The notes under the pieces are model-generated. The model was not told the origin of the DNA. It worked only from the letters and a program-made list of their open reading frames with translations, and ran no database searches. Position numbers and translations under genes: made by a program. From the NCBI GenBank assembly GCA_017518735.1, contig JAFWTY010000007.1, positions 1 through 64,000 on the forward strand: a DNA stretch of 64,000 nt, in the 5' to 3' direction. This document shows positions 43,004-53,400 of the stretch, in pieces. Every line of letters begins with the position of its first letter. Position 1 is the stretch's first letter. The DNA comes from Lachnospiraceae bacterium. Its GTDB lineage: Bacteria; Bacillota; Clostridia; Lachnospirales; Lachnospiraceae.

Positions 43004-43993
43004 TTGAATAAACTTGGACGCGTCAAAAAATTCATAACTGTTTTTTCAGCGGCAGCCATTTTTGCCACTTCTGCTTTCCTTTGCAAAGTTACTGCATCTG
43101 CGGATACTTACAATTACCGCATCGATCAGTTTACCGGGGAAGAATATTACGATGAAAACGGAGATATCAAGGATCAATCCAAGGTTGATACTTCCGTGAG
43201 AAAATCGGTTGCCAAGGGAGTATATTACGATACCGACCTGCGTGCGTTTGTCTATCCGATTGGGTCCGGAACCACAGAGATTACGGCAAACATCATGGAC
43301 GGAATGATCGTAAACTATCCGGTTACCATTGAAATTCCGAATGAGGTTATGTATACGCTCTATCAGAACGGAAACGAAGTAAAATATAACGGCAATTCCG
43401 TTCGTGACAAGGGTGAATATACACTGATCGCAAAGGTGGAAGACCGAGAAATTACGGTATTCTCATTCACGATCGTAGGAAATAAGACCGGCCTGATCAA
43501 CAATTATACGGTTCCTACCGGGTTCCGTATTACAAGTGTAAAGCTTGACGGTCTGGATGCAAATTATTCCAGAAACTCTGTTTCGTTGTCAGCGGAAGGT
43601 CATTATCAGATCAGTTATGAATGCGATGCAACCGGTATTTCCTATTCGCTCGAGGTAACCATCGATCACACTCCGCCTGAAATCACCCTCGAAGGCGTGA
43701 GAGAAGATGGAAAAGCAAGAGGCCCGGTTACGATCGAAGGCCTTGAAGAAGGCGATACCGTAAGTATTGTCAAAGACGGAAACAGCTATCACAATCTTTC
43801 CGGAAAACTGACACAGAGCGGCAGATATTACCTTCAGGTAACGGACAATGCGGATAATTCTTCCGTATATGAATTTATTATTATGATTTATCTGGACAAT
43901 AGCGGATTGGTATTTTTCCTGGTTATTGCCGGAACGATAGGCGCCCTCGTAGCGTATCTGATTCTTTCCAGAAAGAAACTGAGAGTACGTTAA
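43004..43993 (+). CDS. Membrane-anchored surface protein with Ig-like domain
   Basis: A 329-residue protein with a signal peptide (FSAAAIFATSAFLCKVTASA) and a C-terminal transmembrane helix (LVFFLVIAGTIGALVAYLIL) followed by a short basic tail. A bacterial Ig-like domain begins near DHTPPEITLEGV and ends YYLQVTDNADNSSVYEF. Translation starts at TTG 43004, directly after the ATPase stop, with GGAGG 8 nt upstream, which implies tight coupling. It is probably an extracellular structural part of the secretion system. I know no close family. Confidence 0.75.
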   Translation: MNKLGRVKKFITVFSAAAIFATSAFLCKVTASADTYNYRIDQFTGEEYYDENGDIKDQSKVDTSVRKSVAKGVYYDTDLRAFVYPIGSGTTEITANIMDGMIVNYPVTIEIPNEVMYTLYQNGNEVKYNGNSVRDKGEYTLIAKVEDREITVFSFTIVGNKTGLINNYTVPTGFRITSVKLDGLDANYSRNSVSLSAEGHYQISYECDATGISYSLEVTIDHTPPEITLEGVREDGKARGPVTIEGLEEGDTVSIVKDGNSYHNLSGKLTQSGRYYLQVTDNADNSSVYEFIIMIYLDNSGLVFFLVIAGTIGALVAYLILSRKKLRVR

Positions 43994-44018
43994 GGGCTGT
44001 AGCAGAGAGGATAACATT

Positions 44019-45647
44019 ATGGGCATGGACAGCATAACAGATTGGTTTACTGAATCCATAACGGGCTTTTTTTACAGAATATTACACGCCATAATATGTG
44101 GAATCTGCAGAATTGTATACTACTTAAGCGAGATGTTTGATATTTTCGCAGGAACGAAGAACGTTGTTTATGACAACGGAGATCCGAAACCCCTGATTGA
44201 GATTTTCTTCTCCAACCACGCAGTGACGAACGTTTACTGGGGAATGGCACTTCTTGGTATCGTATTTGCATTTGTTTTTGCAATCATTGCAGTAGTACGT
44301 CGAATGTTTGACCTTCGAGACAAGGATCAGCGTTCTATGGGACAGATTCTCGGAAGTCTTGCAAAATCACTGCTTTTGATGATTTCCATGAACTTTATCA
44401 TGATTGTGGTACTGGAAGCTTCCACAAGACTGATTCAGCAGATCAGCTTTGTGTTTAACAATGCTTATATTCTGGATTTGGAAGGAGAAATCGATTTCAC
44501 GGAAGAGCAGTACGCCGCAATGGGACGATGCCTGAATTCCATCGGTAACTACTCCCTGAATCCCTCCTATGACAGTGACTACAATATCAACTCATGTTTC
44601 AACGAGATTCGAGGGGATTTGAACTACCTGACGGAACAGGAAGTATTTACATTCCACTACGTCACGGAGCAAAACGGAAAGGAGGTTAAAACCTGGCAAT
44701 CCGTACTGGAACCGATTGCGAACGCGGCGAACACATCCAGAGACGTCAAGGTCGATGTTCATTACGATGCGCTGTACAAAGCGGTAAAGGGTGCGATGGA
44801 TGAAATGAAGAAGAACCCGAACATCCGTCCGCTGGCACATTATGAACGAACCGGTCCCGAATCGACGGAATATCACATGCCACTGGATCGCTACCTCTTC
44901 CTTCTCGGTACCATGGATGCAGCCAAGAACGAACAGTTTAACGAGAATCCCAACTTGAGCGACTCGCTCAGAGGACCGTACTACACGGGAGATAAGAACT
45001 TCTACAGCTATAATGAAGTAAGTAACGATTTCAGCATGGGACTCGGAGATTACGGTTACCTCATTGTAATCATAGCCTCCATCGCAATGATCTGGAACTT
45101 AATTGTAATCATATTCAGCTGTATCAGCCGAATCTTTAACGTAATCCTGTTGTACCTCGTATCACCGCTGGTATTTGCGGCGGAACCGCTGGACGACGGT
45201 GCGAAGAGAAAACAGTGGGTTACCGCATTCCTGGTACAGTCACTCGGAGTAATCGGAACCATCGTGGCAATGAGACTTATGATGTTGTTCCTTCCGATTA
45301 TTATCAGCAAAGATCTGGTGCTTTTTGAAAGCGGTGTCATGGACTTCATTGCAAAAGCAATTTTAATCATCGGAATCTTCACCGTAGTAAAGAAAGCAAA
45401 CGGATTAATCACCGGTATCCTTGCAGATTCTGCAGGATGGCAGTCCATCACCGCAGGCGATGCTTCTGCAATGGGTGAAAAAGCAAGCGGATTTTACACC
45501 GGCGCTCTTATGTTACCTCTTAAGGGAGCAGGAGCTTTGGCAAAATGGGGCGGCGGAAAACTCTGGGGAGGAGTTAAGAAAGCATTCTCCAGCAAAGATA
45601 AGTCAGAAGACGACAAGGGTAACAATCTTCCGAAATCGCAAAGATAA
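44019..45647 (+). CDS. VirB6/TrbL-like polytopic membrane protein
   Basis: A 542-residue protein. An N-terminal amphipathic stretch (ITDWFTESITGFFYRILHAI) is followed by two or three helices, a soluble extracellular region of about 170 residues and four C-terminal helices (for example IVIIASIAMIWNLIVIIFSC and FIAKAILIIGIFTVVKKANG). It ends with a cytoplasmic Gly/Lys-rich tail. This resembles the VirB6-like channel proteins of Gram-positive T4SS and their mycoplasma ICE counterparts. GAGAGG lies 8 nt before the ATG. It is followed by the VirB4 ATPase, the usual order. Confidence 0.75.
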   Translation: MGMDSITDWFTESITGFFYRILHAIICGICRIVYYLSEMFDIFAGTKNVVYDNGDPKPLIEIFFSNHAVTNVYWGMALLGIVFAFVFAIIAVVRRMFDLRDKDQRSMGQILGSLAKSLLLMISMNFIMIVVLEASTRLIQQISFVFNNAYILDLEGEIDFTEEQYAAMGRCLNSIGNYSLNPSYDSDYNINSCFNEIRGDLNYLTEQEVFTFHYVTEQNGKEVKTWQSVLEPIANAANTSRDVKVDVHYDALYKAVKGAMDEMKKNPNIRPLAHYERTGPESTEYHMPLDRYLFLLGTMDAAKNEQFNENPNLSDSLRGPYYTGDKNFYSYNEVSNDFSMGLGDYGYLIVIIASIAMIWNLIVIIFSCISRIFNVILLYLVSPLVFAAEPLDDGAKRKQWVTAFLVQSLGVIGTIVAMRLMMLFLPIIISKDLVLFESGVMDFIAKAILIIGIFTVVKKANGLITGILADSAGWQSITAGDASAMGEKASGFYTGALMLPLKGAGALAKWGGGKLWGGVKKAFSSKDKSEDDKGNNLPKSQR

Positions 45648-45719
45648 CTTCTTTGCGATCCGGCGGAAGCCGGTAGAAATCAACTAAAGACTAACAACAG
45701 AGGGTGAGATTAAACACAA

Positions 45720-48700
45720 ATGCGATTAATACCCGGTAAAACAAAAGTACAGATTGAGTTATTCAAAGGAGTGACAATATGGGATATTGTCATTGGAGCC
45801 CTTGCACTCCTTTTAGTGATACTTATTATTATCTCGGCACTTCCGGGAAAGTTTGTTATTTGCTGTATCATAGCATTCTTCAGTGTACTCTTGCTGGTTC
45901 GATTGGATACCCAGCCAAACTACATAATGGTTTTGCATATGATTCGTCACTTCGGATATGTAAGAAGATATGCAAGAGTTTATGACGACGATTTATTAAA
46001 GAAGAAAGCTTCCGGAGACCTTGGAAAAGAGTTCCTGGAAGACTATCAGGAAAAGAACAAATCCGAAATCTTCGGTGACGACGAGTTCCTCAAGGAAATG
46101 GGAGCCGAATACGAGGAGGCTGAAGACGAGAAATTAAGATACTCCGAAGAAGTAACCGAAGAGAATTATTTTACGAGAAGAGACCTCGAAGGCGAATACG
46201 GCGGGGTTGATGACAACGGAGAGTATATAGAGGACGAAGAGGAAGAGCCTGAGGACGACAAGAAGAAAGGCGAGTACGACGACTATTCCTATAAAGAACT
46301 CTGTAAGTTAGATAAAGAATTACGAAAGAAAGAAGAAAAAATACTGAAGAGCCGTAAGGCTACTCCGGAAGAAAAAGATGCAGTATGGCTTGCGAGAGCA
46401 AACCGAAGCGCTGCAAAGAAGAAAGCGAAGCTTGCACAGAAAAGTGATGTAGCCGATGATCGATCCAATACCGCATTCATGGATCAGATTATGGCGTTTA
46501 CCGGCATCAAAGACGGTTATATCGAATATGGTGGAAAATACTACGGGTCAGCGATTGAAATTGATCCCGTAGAATTTCGTTTTTTCAGCGAACACCGCAG
46601 AGACAACTCCATTGAATCCGGTGTCGGAAGAGTTTTAAGAAGTGTACATACGGGCTTTGCAGCCAATATCGTAAAGATTGAACGTCCGATTATCTACGAC
46701 AAATATCTGGAACATGAGCATGAAAAAGTGGACCAGATCCGCCGCTCTTTCGAAAGCGGTATGATGAACGAGGAAGAGTTCCGCGGACGTATCGAGATCA
46801 TGGAATCGAGAATCGCAGAACTGAAGGACCTTTGTTTTGACCATAAGGTTGTAGCGCCGTTCTATTATCTTGTCCTGTTCGAGAGTGATAAGAAACAGCT
46901 CGACATCATGGTTAAGAACGCCATGGATTACCTTACCAACGGCGAACTTGTTGTTAAGAAACTGGATACCAAGGAACTTGCAATTTTCCTGAAATACACA
47001 AACCAGATCGACTTTGACGAGCGTGATATCGAAAAGATCGATCCCGAGGATTATGCACAGTGGGCAATGCCTCAGACATTGCAGTTCAAGTTCCGTACCA
47101 TTGAAGTAAACCATATCATTACACACAACTTGAGAGTTGTATCCTATCCTTCACTGGTTGGGGATGCATGGCTTGCCGGCGTAATGTCCATTCCGGCTAC
47201 CAAGGTTGTTGTAAAGTGTTCTCCGATGGACCGTGGTCGTGCAATCCGTACGATTGACCGTTCCTTACAGGAATTACGTGGACAGTACAATGCAACCGGT
47301 GTCGATTCCAAGAGAATCGAACTGGAAAACCATATCGAGACCTTGAGCGGACTGCTTGCAACCCTGCAGGGTGAAGGCGAAGAACTTATGGAATGCAATA
47401 TCTATGTTACCGCATACGATATCCAGCAGACCAGAAATACGCCGACCATCGTACAGCCCGGCGATTCCATTCTTCCCGTGGTTTCCGCGATGAAGAAGAA
47501 CTTACGCCGTTCCTGGCAGGAGTCGAATTTCCGTCTGAACAACATGGAATTCGAACAGATTCAGGCATTTATCGGATCTCAGGTTTCGGCATACGATCCC
47601 GAAGAGAAACAGGGCCGTGGTATTCCGAGTAACTCGATTGCAGCGGCATATCCCTGGATTTATGCACATATTTCCGATGAAGGCGGATTTAAACTCGGTG
47701 TCAGCGAAGGTGTACCGGTATTCATCGACTTCTTCCGAAGAGATAACGAACGTGTTAACTCCAACATGGTTATTATCGGTAAGTCCGGTTCCGGTAAATC
47801 TTATGCAACGAAGAGCTTGCTTTCCAACCTTTCCGCAGAGGATGCAAAGATCTTCATTCTCGACCCCGAGAACGAGTATTCCGAACTTGCAACCAACCTG
47901 CATGGTAAAGTGATCAACGTGGCGAACGCAAGTCTTGGCCGACTCAATCCGTTCCACATCATCACCGCTCTCGACGATGATGAAGGCGGTGACACAACCG
48001 GTACGTTTGCAACCCACTTACAGTTCCTTGAAGAGTTCTATCGTCAGATTCTTCCCGATATCGAGAAGGATGCACTGGAATATTTGAACACCCTGACCGA
48101 GAGACTCTATGCGAACCGTGGTATTACCGGTGAAACCGATCTTTCGAGACTGCGTCCCGAAGATTATCCTATTTTTGATGACTTGTACGATGCGGTACTT
48201 GCCGAATTTGAGCGTACCGACAACGAATACATCCGTTCCATGCTTCGTTCCCTTGTAAACTATATTTCCAAGTTTGCAACCGGCGGACGTAATGCGAACA
48301 TCTGGAACGGACCTTCCACCGTAACGACGGAAGAAAACTTCACGGTATTCAACTTCCAGGCAATGCTTGCAAACCGTAACACAACGATTGCAAATGCGCA
48401 GATGTTGCTGGTTTTGAAGTATATCGATAACGAGATTATCAAAAACCGTGATTATAACGCAAAATACAAACTGAAACGAAAAGTCGTAGTTGTAATCGAC
48501 GAGGCTCATGTCTTCATCGATACGAAGTTCCCGGTAGCGCTGGACTTCATGTTCCAGCTGGCAAAACGTATCCGTAAGTACAACGGTATGCAGATTGTAA
48601 TTACCCAGAACATCAAGGACTTTGTCGGTAGTGAAGAAATCGCAAGAAAGTCTACCGCAATTATCAATGCCTGCCAGTACAGCTTCATTTTTGCACTGGC

Positions 48701-50090
48701 TCCGAACGATATTACGGACCTTTGCAAATTGTATGAAAAGGCCGGCGGAATCAATGAACTCGAGCAGGAACAGATTACCCAGGCTCCTCGTGGTCAGGCA
48801 TTTACCATCATGAGCCCGACCAGCCGTTCCACTTTCAAAGTGGAAGTTCCCAAGGAGATGGTCGACATGTTCCAGGAGAAGGAATACTCCGGCAAGTTCT
48901 TCTACGGACTCGAAGGCGAAGAGCGTTGGGATAAGTTTGTGGGCGAAAGCCGCGAACTTTACGAAGAAAACAAGAGTGCCAACCGCAAAGCCGAAGAGAC
49001 AATTGTCGAGGAAGGCAGAGAAACCGAGAAGAAACAGCGCGTTATCTTCGAGGAGATTATGGATGAAGGCAAAGGTCCCGAAATCTACGATATCGGATCT
49101 TCCTGGAACAGCAGAAGTTCCCAGAGTGCGTCCTCTTCGGAAAGATCTTCTCAGAGTGCGGTTTCGTTCGAAGAAGAAAAGGGTGGTATCGTATTCGAGG
49201 AAGAGTTCGAAGAACCTGCTTCCGCAGCTTACGAGCAGCCGGCACCCAATCCCAGAGTACAGGCAATACCCGATACGCCGCCTTCACAGACGGCAGCAGC
49301 ATATGGCGGACAGGTGCCTTATGGTACTCCGCTTATGTTCCAGCTTCCGATCAGCAATCCCGACGGATCCAATGGAACGGTTCCTTTTGTTGCAACTCCT
49401 TATGTACCTCAGCCGGCACCGGATTATCAGGCAATGGCCGAGCAGATTCGAAACGACATTTTGAAGGAAGTAAAGCCTCAGGCATCGACTACGATTTCCG
49501 CAGACGGACTGGATTATCAGGAACTCGTGGAAAAGATTCGTTCCGACATTATGGCGAACATCATGGGAGATCTTCAGACCGGTACCGCATCCCTCGGTGC
49601 GCTTGATGAGGAAGGCATTGTCAGAACAAAGAAGCCGAAAACAGAAGAACTCGCAGAGGAAGAGGAAGAAGAGGAAGATACCATTTTTGCAGCTTCCGAA
49701 GAAGAGGAAACCGAAGACTTTGCGGCATATGCAGCACCTGAACCCGAAGAAGAGGAAGAATATGACGGCGATGAAGAAGATGCTGAGGAAGAGGATGATT
49801 ATGAATCCTTTGACTTCTCTGCATTGTTCGGCGGCATAGATGACGAACTCATGGAAGAGGGCGAAGGCAGCGATGAGGACGAAGACGATGAAAGCGGTGA
49901 AGTCGAAGATGACGATGACGACTTCGATATCATGGCTCTGCTTCGTGCCGATTTGGAAGAGAACCCCGTCAATACGGACATCAGTGATATTTCCGAACTC
50001 GTGGAAGAGGGCGAAGTTGCGGATATTACATTTGAGGAATTGGGAGCTTTGGTTAAGTTCTTACGCAACTCAAAAAGAAATTCATATTAG
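45720..50090 (+). CDS. PrgI-VirB4 fusion ATPase with acidic C-terminal tail
   Basis: A 1456-residue protein. Residues 1-100 match PrgI: KVQIELFKGVTIWDIVIGAL and two membrane helices. A charged, Glu-rich linker runs to about 250. The VirB4 ATPase core has Walker A GKSGSGKS at 687-694, FILDPENEYSEL, Walker B VVVIDEAH near 923-930 and QIVITQNIKDF. A Gln/Pro/Ser-rich stretch follows and the last 120 residues contain long Glu/Asp runs. PrgI and VirB4 are usually adjacent separate genes in Gram-positive conjugation loci, so a fusion is notable. The enzyme should energise assembly and transport. The start ATG lies about 12 nt behind GAGGGTGAG. Confidence 0.92.
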   Translation: MRLIPGKTKVQIELFKGVTIWDIVIGALALLLVILIIISALPGKFVICCIIAFFSVLLLVRLDTQPNYIMVLHMIRHFGYVRRYARVYDDDLLKKKASGDLGKEFLEDYQEKNKSEIFGDDEFLKEMGAEYEEAEDEKLRYSEEVTEENYFTRRDLEGEYGGVDDNGEYIEDEEEEPEDDKKKGEYDDYSYKELCKLDKELRKKEEKILKSRKATPEEKDAVWLARANRSAAKKKAKLAQKSDVADDRSNTAFMDQIMAFTGIKDGYIEYGGKYYGSAIEIDPVEFRFFSEHRRDNSIESGVGRVLRSVHTGFAANIVKIERPIIYDKYLEHEHEKVDQIRRSFESGMMNEEEFRGRIEIMESRIAELKDLCFDHKVVAPFYYLVLFESDKKQLDIMVKNAMDYLTNGELVVKKLDTKELAIFLKYTNQIDFDERDIEKIDPEDYAQWAMPQTLQFKFRTIEVNHIITHNLRVVSYPSLVGDAWLAGVMSIPATKVVVKCSPMDRGRAIRTIDRSLQELRGQYNATGVDSKRIELENHIETLSGLLATLQGEGEELMECNIYVTAYDIQQTRNTPTIVQPGDSILPVVSAMKKNLRRSWQESNFRLNNMEFEQIQAFIGSQVSAYDPEEKQGRGIPSNSIAAAYPWIYAHISDEGGFKLGVSEGVPVFIDFFRRDNERVNSNMVIIGKSGSGKSYATKSLLSNLSAEDAKIFILDPENEYSELATNLHGKVINVANASLGRLNPFHIITALDDDEGGDTTGTFATHLQFLEEFYRQILPDIEKDALEYLNTLTERLYANRGITGETDLSRLRPEDYPIFDDLYDAVLAEFERTDNEYIRSMLRSLVNYISKFATGGRNANIWNGPSTVTTEENFTVFNFQAMLANRNTTIANAQMLLVLKYIDNEIIKNRDYNAKYKLKRKVVVVIDEAHVFIDTKFPVALDFMFQLAKRIRKYNGMQIVITQNIKDFVGSEEIARKSTAIINACQYSFIFALAPNDITDLCKLYEKAGGINELEQEQITQAPRGQAFTIMSPTSRSTFKVEVPKEMVDMFQEKEYSGKFFYGLEGEERWDKFVGESRELYEENKSANRKAEETIVEEGRETEKKQRVIFEEIMDEGKGPEIYDIGSSWNSRSSQSASSSERSSQSAVSFEEEKGGIVFEEEFEEPASAAYEQPAPNPRVQAIPDTPPSQTAAAYGGQVPYGTPLMFQLPISNPDGSNGTVPFVATPYVPQPAPDYQAMAEQIRNDILKEVKPQASTTISADGLDYQELVEKIRSDIMANIMGDLQTGTASLGALDEEGIVRTKKPKTEELAEEEEEEEDTIFAASEEEETEDFAAYAAPEPEEEEEYDGDEEDAEEEDDYESFDFSALFGGIDDELMEEGEGSDEDEDDESGEVEDDDDDFDIMALLRADLEENPVNTDISDISELVEEGEVADITFEELGALVKFLRNSKRNSY

Positions 50091-50159
50091 TTTTAAAAAA
50101 TATGCAACGGATTGAAATGCTCAAGGGTATTACTACTATAGGGCGTTTAGGAGATTAGA

Positions 50160-50471
50160 ATGGCAGCACATCTTGGCATAAAGTTAATAAACAGAGGGGA
50201 AGAGGGCGAGCTACTGTTGAAGGGTCGTCTTGATACCTCTACAGCGGAAGAGGCCGCTACATATTTCGAGGCCGCTGCAGCAAGATTCGATCATTTGATT
50301 CTTAACATGGAAGAGTTGGATTATATTTCTTCCGCAGGACTTCGAAGCATGAAGAGACTACATGTACAGATGCAGAAAAAAGCCGGAACGCTTTCCGTAA
50401 AGAGTCCCAATGAGAACATTATGGAAGTGTTTGAAATGACAGGCTTTGCCGGACTATTCAATTTTATTTAA
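50160..50471 (+). CDS. STAS-domain anti-sigma factor antagonist
   Basis: A 103-residue single-domain protein of the SpoIIAA/RsbV type: LLLKGRLDTSTAEEAATYF, LILNMEELDYISSAGLRSM and VFEMTGFAGLFNF. The serine in ISSAGL is the usual phosphorylation site, controlled by an RsbW-type kinase and a SpoIIE-type phosphatase. Two such phosphatases and one kinase lie in this window. GGAG lies 6 nt before the ATG. Its place inside the secretion operon suggests that it links the apparatus to partner-switching control; this is inferred. Confidence 0.9.
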   Translation: MAAHLGIKLINRGEEGELLLKGRLDTSTAEEAATYFEAAAARFDHLILNMEELDYISSAGLRSMKRLHVQMQKKAGTLSVKSPNENIMEVFEMTGFAGLFNFI

Positions 50472-50487
50472 AATACGAGGCATGTAT

Positions 50488-53400
50488 ATGAAGTATTTCG
50501 CATTACCCGGAAACAATCGAATAAAGAAAATTCTGGCCAGAATTATTTCGGCAGTTCTCCTTACAATTATGGTGGGAGGATTGACGTATTTTCCTGTGCA
50601 GGCAGCAGATGACAAGCCGCAGACAACAACGGATAGACCCGAAAAAGTCGGAACAGCGGTTTCCAACGCTTATATTCTGGAAGTCACTACGGGCGTAAAA
50701 AGCGGAAAAGATATCAAATTCTTTATAATCAAGTATAAGACGAAGGATAAGAACTATCCGGATGATCCGGATGCTACAATTACCAAGACGAAGTATATTA
50801 TGCCGCAGGAAGATTCTCTTGCACTTGGTAAGAAAGAAGTTGCTACCTACGGTTCCGATTTGGATCAGTTAAAGACCATTCAGAACAAACTCGGATATAC
50901 TCTCCAGTATGCATTTGACAAGACAAAAATCGACAAGGACGGAACTCCTTCCGGACTTCGTCAGTATAAGACCGATCAGTATTACTTTACTTTGTCGGAT
51001 CCGATTACAGAGGTAGTCAGTATTGATGCTTTTGCAGGTACCCAGACAGAATGGACCTGTCAGGGACTTCGCCTGTTCTCCGTAAGCGAGCTTTACGGTC
51101 TTCGTATGGCAGGTGTCTGGTCGGATGACTGGTACGTAGACTTTAAGGGCCCCATGATTACGATGATGAAGACCAATCAGAAAACATGGTCTACGAAGGG
51201 TGCCAACCTTCTTCATATGAATACAAAGGCTACCTTCCAAAAACAAAGTGACTTCAAGGGTTTGCCTTACGAGAATCATGGAACACAGGAATACAGGGAA
51301 TATGGTTTTGCCATCAGTATGGCGGATACCTATAAAGCCGGTTTCGATTCGCTATACGCCGCCTACAAGGACGGAAAGAAAGCTCCGATTGATATGGAAC
51401 TGGCGGAGGAATTAACGGTTAATGTAACATATACGGATATATACGGAGAGACACGTTTTGAGCATTTTCCGATGATTACCTCTTCGGTAATGTGGTTGAA
51501 TAATAACAGTTTTTCCGAACCGGTGCATGCAATCGGTGCCGAAGGCGGAACCATAGCATTCACGGGTGAGATTCCGGATTGCGAGAAGATTACCGGTGTC
51601 AGCATATCGTTTGGTTCTTCCAGGGCTGTTCAGGATGGTTTTATTGTAAAGACCGGAAACAAGTCCAGAAGAGATGAACGTATTGCGGCAGGTGACAAAG
51701 AAGAGATCATGATGCAGAGTTTTGTTATCTACGATCTTACCCAGAACACCGAATCCCACTTCAAACCTTATACCGAAGGCGCGGTTCTTCGTTACGAATT
51801 AAATGCTCCTCCGATTCTGTTTACATTATCCGGAGATACTGCGGGTGACAGAATTGTTGCCGGAACCTTAACGACCCTCGGATTAAGAGCTTATACCGAT
51901 CAGACCTTAACACGTGAACAGGTCCTCGGAGAGGCATATCTGTTTGAGATTGAGACCGATAACGTAGGTCTGGCTTCCCCTACATCGGATGTTTCCATTC
52001 GAATTAAATACACAAACAACACCGGTTCCGAAAAGGAAGCAGGTCCTTATCTTTTGAAGGATCTTACCAATGAATATTATGGATACTGGCCCGGTAGCGT
52101 GGATAGCTTCCCGTATCGTTACGGAATTTCCAAGGGACATAAATTAACCTTCGTGCTCCGTCTGAACAATGTAAAGGAGCTGAATGGTGCAATTATTTCC
52201 ATAGATAATAGCGCTAAAGACGATTATCAGATTAAATCATTCAAGGCATACTCCTTAAGTACTCTTGGTGATAAGGTAATTGTTTGGAACAAGATGGATA
52301 ACGGTAGCGGTGTTGTATCCAATCTGGCTTATGACAGAACCTATAAGGGCAAATCTCTTGCACAGAGTGATGCAGCCCTCAATATTGCCGGAACCACCGG
52401 CCCCGTGCTGATTCAACCCGGAAAGAGCCAGATGATCGACTTCGAAACCAATTCCGTTGCGGAACTGGAAGAAGATAAATTCGACTACACGGATTTCTCC
52501 ATCTCCTATGATGAAGCCATGAAGAACTTTGGCTTTACCAAGACCAGAAGAGATTACAAGCTTACCATATGGGTTGCCGACGATGCAGTCGGAGAGGACG
52601 GCGGAGTTGCAAGTTCCGTACATGATACGGACGCCGGTTCCGAGAACCTGTTCTACTTCCAGCTTGTATTTGAATACGGAGAAAGTGCTGTCGTTCAGGC
52701 GAACCAGCAGATTCTCGGTGACCGTTTCCAGAGTGGTGTGGATCATGAGATTACCATCTCCGTGAACGCCGACTATGGGGAAGTGGTTTCCATCCGTGTT
52801 ATCCCGGACGATTTGTCGGATGACAGTAAGAAATACGATAAATTGAATATTGAAAAACTTACCGTTGTAGATGCCGATACGAAGGGAACACACAGAACGT
52901 GGGAAGTTACGAGCGTTGGCTGGGTCGGCATTGATTACACGGAAGACAGTGAGAAGACTTCCGCAACCGGTAAAGCAGGCCGTTCCATGCAGGAAATTGC
53001 AAAAACCTACACAATCGACTATGTAACCAACCAGGTAGAAATCGAAATCGCGCTTCGTACCGGTGTTGGTGACAAATCCACAAACCTGGATGATAACGGT
53101 AAGGAAGTATATACCTATAAAGATCAGTTCAAGGGTTCGATGAAAGCGTTGGTATACTATATCAACAACTCCGGCCAGGAAGCAAAACCGATCGAGGTTG
53201 ACTTTGTCAAAGCCATGTACGAGTACATGAATAAACAGGCACCTGCTTCGTCATCGAAGGGAGTCGTGAGCGATCCGACCAAGATGTTCCGAGAAGGGCA
53301 TACGGACCGATTTATCATATCCATTCCGGATGTGAAATCCATTACGGCATTCGAACTGGAAATCACACCTGCTGAGAAATCATTCCCGTATATCTGGAAC

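Noticed and set aside
49597..50115. Plus- and minus-strand Lys/Arg- and Ser-rich frames near the VirB4 end
   Set aside because: They are out-of-frame readings of the GAA/GAG/GAT-rich codons of the acidic tail and have no ribosome sites.
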